NCBI GenBank assembly: GCA_041648665.1
Contig: JBAZOP010000110.1
Location: 1-8,611, forward strand
Source: a bacterium
GTDB lineage: Bacteria > UBA10199 > 2-02-FULL-44-16 > JAAZCA01
Length of the DNA stretch: 8,611 nt
Direction: 5' to 3'
Part shown: positions 1-5,119 of the stretch, in pieces
Numbering within the stretch: position 1 is the stretch's first letter
Layout: each line of letters begins with the position of its first letter
The notes under the pieces: generated by a model
What the model saw: the letters and a program-made list of their open reading frames with translations, nothing else
What the model was told of the DNA's origin: nothing
Database searches by the model: none
Made by a program: the position numbers and the translations under genes

Positions 1-483
1 GCTGCCTGCGGCGCACGCGTCCTTCACTATCGTGGGCTCAAAGTCCTTCATGAACGCGTGGCGCGCGGTGGTCTCCACGCAGAGATTGGTCATGACCCCG
101 CATATCACGAGCGACTCGACCCGCCTCTGTCTCAACTTCCTAGCGAGGTCGGTGCCCTCGAACGCGCTGTAGCGCCTCTTGGTCAGGTATATCTCGCCCC
201 TCATCGGTTTTATCTCGTCGATCAGCTCCGACTCGGGATCGCCAAGGCGGGGGAGTTTGCCGTTCCACCACCTGCCCATCTGCCCTGCCGTGTCCCTCTT
301 CGGATGGGCATGCCTCGTGATGACCACTGTGAGTCCCCTCTCCCTGAACGCGGCGATGAGCTTGAGCGCGTTCGGGATGAGCGATCGCGGGGGAGCAAGA
401 TACGCCTCCGCCCCTCTGGCGAGGAAGTAGCGCTGCATGTCTATGACGATCAGCGCGGACCTTTTTATGCAAAGCTCGTTCAT
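1..483 (-). CDS. Isochorismatase-family cysteine hydrolase (nicotinamidase-like), C-terminus cut by window edge
   Basis: The first 161 residues are visible, starting at the ATG complementary to 481-483 and reading MNELCIKRSALIVIDMQ; no stop occurs before the window edge. The cysteine-hydrolase catalytic set is present: Asp15 in the IDMQ motif, Lys102 in LTKRRYSAF, and Cys135 in GVMTNLCVETTARHAF, which also carries the cis-peptide signature (Val130-Met131) before the nucleophile. TRHAH at 57-61 follows the second strand, as usual in this fold. Family members are cytosolic Rossmann-like hydrolases of about 180-220 aa that cleave amides (nicotinamide, N-carbamoylsarcosine, ureidoacrylate) or the isochorismate vinyl ether. 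The substrate cannot be decided here, so no gene symbol is given. An AGAGAGG Shine-Dalgarno lies 4 nt upstream of the ATG and a good promoter lies just beyond it. The gene is divergent from the Omp85-like gene and no functional link is evident. The family call is secure; the exact activity is not. Confidence 0.9.
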   Translation of the reverse strand, partial: MNELCIKRSALIVIDMQRYFLARGAEAYLAPPRSLIPNALKLIAAFRERGLTVVITRHAHPKRDTAGQMGRWWNGKLPRLGDPESELIDEIKPMRGEIYLTKRRYSAFEGTDLARKLRQRRVESLVICGVMTNLCVETTARHAFMKDFEPTIVKDACAAGS

Positions 484-508
484 CACGCCTCTCTGAGGAT
501 GAGTTTTG

Positions 509-537
509 TATCTAGGTTGCATGGGCCTCTGAGTCAA
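509..537 (-). promoter_or_regulatory. Sigma70-like promoter for the isochorismatase-family gene
   Basis: On the minus strand a -35 box TTGACT (complement of 532-537, five of six consensus bases) is followed by a 17-nt spacer and a -10 box TAGATA (complement of 509-514; T1, A2 and A4 match consensus). Transcription would begin near position 502, giving a leader of about 20 nt that contains the AGAGAGG ribosome site. The spacing and the fit to the gene start are persuasive. The -10 box is imperfect and the host's sigma factor preference is unknown. Confidence 0.5.
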
Positions 538-550
538 TAGCCAGGCGGCG

Positions 551-560
551 TGCCCGGGCA
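551..560. promoter_or_regulatory. Perfect 10-bp palindrome, possible operator
   Basis: TGCCCGGGCA is its own reverse complement and sits between two divergent genes, upstream of the -35 box of the hydrolase promoter and upstream of the Omp85-like gene. That is a sensible place for a dimeric regulator to bind. The symmetry does not extend into the flanks. In GC-rich DNA a site this short can arise by chance, so operator function is only a suggestion. Confidence 0.2.
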
Positions 561-564
561 TCCG

Positions 565-577
565 CGGCCGGGGGCCG
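565..577. repeat. Small GC-rich inverted repeat (CGGCC-GGG-GGCCG)
   Basis: A 5-bp perfect stem with a 3-nt loop lies in the divergent intergenic region, 4 bp from the 10-bp palindrome. It lacks a T-tract on either strand, so an intrinsic terminator is unlikely. It may be incidental to the very GC-rich stretch at 541-578. Confidence 0.25.
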
Positions 578-580
578 GAT

Positions 581-610
581 TTCGAATATTGCAAATGCCT
601 CAATGATAAC
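581..610 (+). promoter_or_regulatory. Weak candidate promoter for the Omp85-like/lipoprotein operon
   Basis: The only AT-rich stretch before the plus-strand operon offers TTCGAA (581-586, three of six -35 bases), an 18-nt spacer, and GATAAC (605-610, four of six -10 bases). Transcription would start near 617, after the ATG at 603 and before the TTG at 636. That agrees with the TTG being the true start. The match is poor, so this is only the best site found. Confidence 0.22.
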
Positions 611-625
611 CTACTGTTGCCGCTC

Positions 626-633
626 AGGGGGAG
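626..633 (+). promoter_or_regulatory. Ribosome-binding site that decides the TTG start of the Omp85-like gene
   Basis: AGGGGGAG ends 2 nt before the TTG at 636; its AGGGGG part gives a spacing of about 4 nt. The in-frame ATG at 603 has no purine-rich site in front of it. The signal peptide also becomes canonical when translation starts at the TTG. Confidence 0.55.
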
Positions 634-635
634 AT

Positions 636-1925
636 TTGAAGAGGGTTCTCATCACATCGGTTCTTGCCCTTGCGGTCGCGTTTCTTCCGCAGATCTGTTT
701 CGCGGACGAGCAGGAGCAGTCCGATCCGACCGTCAAGGTCGAGGTCCCCGCCAGCCACTATACGAGGAAGGCCGCGTTCTTTCCCTTGGAGCTGCCTGTC
801 TACGCCCTGAAGCTTGCGCTCTGGCCCATCGGCGAGGGGTTGGGTTTCCTCGAACGCAAACACGTCTTCGAACGCGGGGCGGAGTTTCTCTCGAACGACG
901 CGAAGACCTTCTGGGTCTACCCTATCATCGACTGGGGCGCGGGCACGAGCTTCGGAGGCGGCGCGGGCTTCAAGTACACGGACCTGTTTCATCAGGGATA
1001 TGTGCTCACCGGCAGCTACAGGATACACATCGACCTCAACCAGTACATCAACCTCTCGCTGTTCAAACACGACGCTTTTTATCTCTGGGACAAGCCGGTC
1101 TCCTTAAAGAGCCGACTCGAAGTCGACGACTTGAGGAGCATGGATTATTACGGCAAGGGCGACGATACGCCGCGGAGCGACCGCTCCAGGTATTCGATTA
1201 CCTCGATAGACTGGGACGGGCGGCTCATATATGAGCCGATGAAAAACGTCGAGGTTGACGCAAAGCTAGGCGTTCTTGCTGCGACGACCGGGCCGAGCAC
1301 GTATGGCGGTTATCCTTCGGTGGATACAACTTTCAGCGCGGCCGAGCTCCCAGGCTTCGAGCGATGGCTCACATACCTGACCCTTGGGATGGGTGTGGCC
1401 CACGACACCCGCGACAACACGCTCAAGCCTCAGAAGGGTGGGAGGCGGGAGTTCTCCTTCTATCGCTACCAGTGCCTGACCAGCGACTCCTTCAGCTTCA
1501 ACCAGTACGTGCTGGATTTCACCCAGTACTTCCCGCTCTGGCGGCCAGGGGTCACGCTGGGCGTGCGCAACAACTGGACGTTTCAGCAGGAGTTCGGCGG
1601 GCGAAGTGTTCCGTTCTACCGTCTCACCCTGCTGGACTATCGCTCGCCCCTGAGGGGATTCAAGCGAGGGAGGTTCCACGATCTCTCCAGCGTGCTCTTC
1701 AACTTCGACTACACCTATCCGGTCTCCAGCCTCGTGGAGGGGCTCATCTTCGTGGACACCGGAAAGGTCTTCGACGGCGTGACCAATTTCAACTTCGATA
1801 ACTGGAGATATTCGGTGGGCGGCGGTTTCAACGTGACCCTCTTCAAGATAACCCTGCTGAGGTTCAGGGCCGCTTACGGAGGAGAGGGCGTGAACCTGAT
1901 CTTCGGGATGGCGGTGTCTATATGA
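636..1925 (+). CDS. Omp85-family (BamA/TamA-like) outer-membrane beta-barrel protein without POTRA domains
   Basis: Started at TTG 636, this is a 429-aa protein. Residues 1-23 form a classic Sec signal peptide (KR, then a hydrophobic core, ending QICFA), so cleavage is likely before Asp24. An in-frame ATG at 603 would add 11 uncharacteristic residues. The mature protein has a short N-terminal region (24-95) with an amphipathic stretch, too short for even one standard POTRA domain beyond doubt, then a barrel from about residue 96. Omp85 hallmarks are visible: GSSFGG-like GTSFGGGAGF (103-112), YYGKGDDT (171-178), DTRDNTLKPQKGG (257-269), the loop-6 motif LRGFKRGRF (339-347), and FVDTGKVFD (372-380) before the last strands. 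The protein ends in a short hydrophobic final strand, LIFGMAVSI. Omp85 proteins insert or translocate proteins at the outer membrane; POTRA-less members are mostly of unknown role. The stop overlaps the next start (ATGA), so a joint role with the downstream lipoprotein is likely. Confidence 0.85.
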   Translation: MKRVLITSVLALAVAFLPQICFADEQEQSDPTVKVEVPASHYTRKAAFFPLELPVYALKLALWPIGEGLGFLERKHVFERGAEFLSNDAKTFWVYPIIDWGAGTSFGGGAGFKYTDLFHQGYVLTGSYRIHIDLNQYINLSLFKHDAFYLWDKPVSLKSRLEVDDLRSMDYYGKGDDTPRSDRSRYSITSIDWDGRLIYEPMKNVEVDAKLGVLAATTGPSTYGGYPSVDTTFSAAELPGFERWLTYLTLGMGVAHDTRDNTLKPQKGGRREFSFYRYQCLTSDSFSFNQYVLDFTQYFPLWRPGVTLGVRNNWTFQQEFGGRSVPFYRLTLLDYRSPLRGFKRGRFHDLSSVLFNFDYTYPVSSLVEGLIFVDTGKVFDGVTNFNFDNWRYSVGGGFNVTLFKITLLRFRAAYGGEGVNLIFGMAVSI

Positions 1926-3616
1926 GGAAGACGATCGTGACGACGCTTGTGGCTGCGGCGATGCTCGCATCGTGCGCGCCGAAGAAACCCCTGTACTATC
2001 CGGCGGTGCGCTGGATGAGGGACGACGACAGAAGGCCTATCGAAATGCCCAAGGTGAGCGAGCGGGAGATCGAGCTCGACGCAGTCGACAGCGACACCCA
2101 CAGGGAGATGGAGCGCCTGCTCTCCTCGACCGGAGCCTTCGCCGCCGGGTATCAGGACGTGGGGACAGGCGGAAAGCAGGAGGCGCTCAACGTCAACAAC
2201 TTCGACGAGGTGGCCGACTCGTCCTGGTTTCAAAACCGCATAGGCAGGCGCGAGGTGACGATCGCGGAGATGGTTCGCGGGACGGCGGAAGCGTTCAAGC
2301 CCTCCGGCGCGGGTCCTCTGGAGATCCTGTCGGCGAAGACCGAAGGCGTGGTGCCCAGGGTTTTTGTCAAGGACGGCGGCGGCAGGCGGTTCATGCTCAG
2401 GTTCGAGAGGCCCGGCTTGCGCGGCGTCGGACTCGGCGCCGAGATCGTCTCGAGCGCGATCCTGAACGCCGCGGGCTACAACCTGCCGAAGGATGCCCTG
2501 ATCGAGCTCGACACGTCGAGGCTCGTCCTCGGCAAGGATGCGAGGACCCGCGACAGATACGGGGAGATCAGGCCGATGACCGACGAGGACCTGAAAAATA
2601 TCGTCGCGAAGATAACCGGCGGGAAGAAGGGCTCGGTGAAGGCCGTGTCGAGCGCCTTTTTCAAGGGCGAATACATAGGGCCGTTCGATTTCAGCGGACG
2701 GCGCCGCGGCGACAAGAACGACCGCATTCCGCATCAGCACAGGAGGGAGTTGCGGGGTTATCAGATGTTCTGCGCGCTTCTCAACATATTGCTGACTTCC
2801 TCTTCGCAGACCGCGGACGTCTTCCTCCGGACCGACGGCGAGAAGGGCTATGTGGAGCACTATCTCTTCGATCTCAGTTCGGCGTTCGGCGGCGTGGGCA
2901 GTTGGTTCAAGGCGAGCGATGATAATGAGGAGCACGTCGGCGCCAAGGGCACGGTCGCCAATTTCTTAACCCTGGGCATCAAGGACCCGGGGCTCGATGC
3001 CAAAGGGCCTGCCGAGGAATTCAAGTTTCTGGGCGTCGGTCCCTTCGATCCCGGAAAATGGAGCCCGCGCTACAACAACGAGGCCTTCGCGCACATGACT
3101 CCCCGCGACGAGTTCTGGGCGGCGCGCATCCTGATGCGATTCTCGGATGGCGCGATAGCGGCGATCGTCGATCGCGCCGGTTTCCCAGACGCCAAGGTCA
3201 GGGACTACGTCAAAAAGTCGCTGATCGCTCGCAGGGACGCCATCGGCAGATACGCCTTCTCCGGGCTGAATCCCCTCGACGGGTTCGCGATCGACGGCGA
3301 CGGCGGCTCGGTATCGTTCAGCGATCTCTCCGTGGAGTACGGTTTCGCGAAGCGCGATGGGACGAAATACAGGTACTCGCTGGGATCGAGGATGGGCCGA
3401 GCCGTGCTGGCGCCGTGGGCTGAGACGAGAGATACGAGGGTCGCGATGCCCGGCGATCTTGTGACATCGATGGATCCGTCGAGGATCTACGTGCTCAAGA
3501 TCCAGACTAAGCGAACAGGCGAGGAGTGGTGGTCCTCTTCGGTGGATGTTTTCCTCAAGCGGAGAGACGGCGGACTCGATATCCAGGGCATCGAACGGCG
3601 CTACGGCAACCATTGA
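1922..3616 (+). CDS. Outer-membrane lipoprotein of an uncharacterised, possibly kinase-like family
   Basis: A 564-aa protein with a lipoprotein signal peptide: MRKTIVTTLVAAAMLASC with lipobox LASC, lipidated Cys18, and Ala at +2, which favours outer-membrane sorting. The ATG overlaps the preceding TGA as ATGA and lacks a strong Shine-Dalgarno, so translation is probably coupled to the barrel gene. Landmarks are NNFDEVADSSWFQNR (92-106), VFVKDGGGRRFMLRF (147-161), GAEIVSSAILNAAGYNLP (172-189), IPHQHRRELRGYQMF (269-283), YLFDLSSAFGG (314-324), MTPRDEFWAARILMRFSD (392-409) and RRDAIGRYAFSGLNPLDGF (437-455), then a beta-rich C-terminal part. From memory, a widespread uncharacterised family shares these blocks and pairs with Omp85-like genes. 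Its nucleotide-site-like pattern (lysine strand, NHDD loop, DFGS) recalls HipA or protein-kinase folds. Here the lysine position is Arg160 and the loop reads NILLTSSSQTAD, so activity is doubtful. The lipoprotein call is firm; the fold is inference. Confidence 0.8.
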   Translation: MRKTIVTTLVAAAMLASCAPKKPLYYPAVRWMRDDDRRPIEMPKVSEREIELDAVDSDTHREMERLLSSTGAFAAGYQDVGTGGKQEALNVNNFDEVADSSWFQNRIGRREVTIAEMVRGTAEAFKPSGAGPLEILSAKTEGVVPRVFVKDGGGRRFMLRFERPGLRGVGLGAEIVSSAILNAAGYNLPKDALIELDTSRLVLGKDARTRDRYGEIRPMTDEDLKNIVAKITGGKKGSVKAVSSAFFKGEYIGPFDFSGRRRGDKNDRIPHQHRRELRGYQMFCALLNILLTSSSQTADVFLRTDGEKGYVEHYLFDLSSAFGGVGSWFKASDDNEEHVGAKGTVANFLTLGIKDPGLDAKGPAEEFKFLGVGPFDPGKWSPRYNNEAFAHMTPRDEFWAARILMRFSDGAIAAIVDRAGFPDAKVRDYVKKSLIARRDAIGRYAFSGLNPLDGFAIDGDGGSVSFSDLSVEYGFAKRDGTKYRYSLGSRMGRAVLAPWAETRDTRVAMPGDLVTSMDPSRIYVLKIQTKRTGEEWWSSSVDVFLKRRDGGLDIQGIERRYGNH

Positions 3617-3629
3617 AGGCGGCGCCTTC
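3615..3629. terminator. Hairpin between convergent genes, candidate bidirectional terminator
   Basis: GAAGGC-GGC-GCCTTC is a perfect 6-bp stem with a 3-nt loop. It fills the 12-bp gap between the lipoprotein gene and the MscS gene and takes in the last two bases of the plus-strand TGA and the last base of the minus-strand TAG. Its symmetry and position suit shared termination. No clear T-run follows on either strand, so it would be a weak intrinsic terminator or an mRNA 3'-end stabiliser. Confidence 0.4.
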
Positions 3630-4495
3630 TAGCCGCGCGCCTTTATCCAGACAGCACTCTGCGGGAACGGTATCTCTATTCCCTCCTTCTCGAACCTCTT
3701 GTGCATGCGCCTGTTGAGTTCGCGTTTCACCGCCCACTGCTGGAGCGGTTGGGTCTTGATCCAGAGCCTCAGCGTAATCGAGGAGTCGCCGAGATCGTCC
3801 ACACCCAGCATCTCAGGTTCATTTATGATCAGCTCCGGCATGTCGGACTTGAGCGCCCGGGCCTCTTCCGAGAGCACGCGCATCGCCCGGTCGAGGTCCG
3901 TGGCGTAGGCGACTCCTATCTTGTAGTCCACCCGCGACCATTCGCTCGTCAGGTTCTTGACCGTGGTTATGCTGCCGTTCGGTATCGTGATCAGCATGCC
4001 CTCGGTGTTGCGCAGCTGGGTTATGCGCAGGGTCATGCGCTCGACCACACCCGCCTCGTCGCCTACCATCACCACGTCGCCGACCGCGAACTGGTCCTCC
4101 ACGAGGATGAATATCCCGCTGACTATGTCCTTTACCAGGCTCTGTGCTCCGAAGCCGATGGCGATGCCGGCGACTCCGACTGTGGCCAGCAGGGCCTTGA
4201 GGTCAAAGCCGAACGACCCCATGATCATGAGCAGCGCCACCGTGAAAATAACGATGGTCGCGCCGTACCTGAAGGTGTGGCTGAGGGTGTCCACGCGCTG
4301 TTTGCCCCTGACCGTGCTCTGCTGAGCGAAGGGGGTGATGTGCTCGACGAGCAGTCGCACCAGGCGGTTCACGCCCTTGAGCGCCAGCACGGCGACTACG
4401 ATTATGACGGCCGCCTTCAATATCGGGGCGTACCAATTCGACATGATCTCCAGCGCTTTGTCCCATATCATGATGATGCTTTCTGTCCCGAACAT
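3629..4495 (-). CDS. MscS-family small-conductance mechanosensitive ion channel
   Basis: A 288-aa protein, almost the length of E. coli MscS, in the inner membrane. Hydrophobic segments lie at about 22-45 (TM1), 77-95 (TM2) and 98-131 (pore-lining TM3). TM3 has the small-residue Gly/Ala packing pattern in LATVGVAGIAIGFGAQ (103-118), followed by SLVKDIVSGIFILVEDQF. The cytosolic beta domain shows the family block GDVVMVGDEAGVVERM (139-154) and the hallmark LRNTEGMLITIPNGSI (161-176). A mixed alpha/beta C-terminal domain completes the vestibule. Family members open under membrane tension to release osmolytes during hypo-osmotic shock. The start is supported by GGAGG 4 nt upstream; the alternative Met9 lacks this. 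The gene follows tetR by 27 bp and is probably the last gene of the operon. No other channel subtype feature, such as an extra N-terminal domain, is present. Confidence 0.95.
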   Translation of the reverse strand: MFGTESIIMIWDKALEIMSNWYAPILKAAVIIVVAVLALKGVNRLVRLLVEHITPFAQQSTVRGKQRVDTLSHTFRYGATIVIFTVALLMIMGSFGFDLKALLATVGVAGIAIGFGAQSLVKDIVSGIFILVEDQFAVGDVVMVGDEAGVVERMTLRITQLRNTEGMLITIPNGSITTVKNLTSEWSRVDYKIGVAYATDLDRAMRVLSEEARALKSDMPELIINEPEMLGVDDLGDSSITLRLWIKTQPLQQWAVKRELNRRMHKRFEKEGIEIPFPQSAVWIKARG

Positions 4496-4499
4496 ATTT

Positions 4500-4504
4500 C
4501 CTCC
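4500..4504 (-). promoter_or_regulatory. Strong ribosome-binding site of the MscS gene
   Basis: GGAGG on the minus strand lies 4 nt before the ATG that ends at 4495. It selects this start over the ATG at codon 9. It sits in the 27-bp gap after tetR, so MscS has its own initiation signal within the operon. Confidence 0.7.
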
Positions 4505-4522
4505 GCGGTCCTCTATCAGTCC

Positions 4523-5119
4523 TCAGTTGACTACCGGCCTTCCGCCCAGGCCTCCGAGTATCACGTCGATGAGGCCGTCGACTATGGCGCCTTTCTCCAG
4601 GCGCGCGTTCCTGAACACGATCTTCTGCACCATGAGTTCGCGGAATCCCCCCGTGATTATGCACGCGGCGGCGCTCGGGTCCACCTTCCTCACGAGGCCC
4701 AGCGAGATGCCCTTGTTGAGGGAGGCCTCGATGATGGAGATCAGCCTGCCGTAGAAGGCCCTCAGCTTCCCGTCGATCTCCGGGTTGAGGCCCACCGCCT
4801 CGTTGAAGATGATCTTTGCCGGTCCGGGTTTTTTCGTGATCGCATCGACGAGCCTCTCCACGTTAGCGCGCATCTGCTGCGCCGGCGGCATGCCGGAGCC
4901 GAGCTCTATGGTCTTTATCTGGTCGCCCAGGTGGGCGATGAAATCGTCCAGTATCCTGGAGAACACGTCGAGCTTGCTCTTGAAGTAGAGATAGAAGGTG
5001 CCTCGCGCCACGCCCGCCGTCTCGATGATATCGCTCACGCCGGTGGAGTGGTAGCCGTTCTTCGCGAAGCACCGCGTCGCCGCCTGCATGAGGGTGTCCT
5101 GCCTCGCCCTTGCCTTCAT
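4523..5119 (-). CDS. TetR/AcrR-family transcriptional regulator
   Basis: A 198-aa protein of typical family length. The N-terminal DNA-binding domain covers about residues 7-53: helix 1 (DTLMQAATRCFAKNGYHST), the helix-turn-helix GVSDIIETAGVARGTFYLYF (27-46) and the conserved KSKLDVF exit. Residues 60-198 form the divergent helical ligand-binding and dimerisation domain, so the ligand cannot be read from sequence. The ATG complementary to 5117-5119 overlaps the stop of the upstream activase gene as ATGA, and GGAGGG lies 6 nt upstream, so translation is coupled but also independently primed. A long out-of-frame extension upstream is a shadow of the activase gene. Most TetR proteins repress their own operon or a neighbour. 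The operator would then lie upstream of the activase gene, outside this window. An acyl-CoA or fatty-acid-related inducer would fit the context but is inference. Confidence 0.93.
   Translation of the reverse strand: MKARARQDTLMQAATRCFAKNGYHSTGVSDIIETAGVARGTFYLYFKSKLDVFSRILDDFIAHLGDQIKTIELGSGMPPAQQMRANVERLVDAITKKPGPAKIIFNEAVGLNPEIDGKLRAFYGRLISIIEASLNKGISLGLVRKVDPSAAACIITGGFRELMVQKIVFRNARLEKGAIVDGLIDVILGGLGGRPVVN

Noticed and set aside
58..540. 160-codon plus-strand frame at the left end
   Set aside because: It lies opposite the isochorismatase-family gene, whose catalytic Asp, Lys and Cys motifs are all readable on the minus strand.
603..635. ATG at 603 as the start of the Omp85-like protein
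   Set aside because: It lacks a ribosome site and puts an odd 11-residue extension before a canonical signal peptide. TTG at 636 has AGGGGGAG in front.
617..1234. 205-codon plus-strand frame overlapping the barrel gene
   Set aside because: It is an Arg-rich shadow in another frame, with no motifs, over a region with clear barrel and signal-peptide features.
1874..2935. 353-codon open frame on the minus strand opposite the barrel and lipoprotein genes
   Set aside because: Its translation is low-complexity Arg/His/Ala-rich and lies opposite a gene pair with signal peptides, a lipobox and family motifs.
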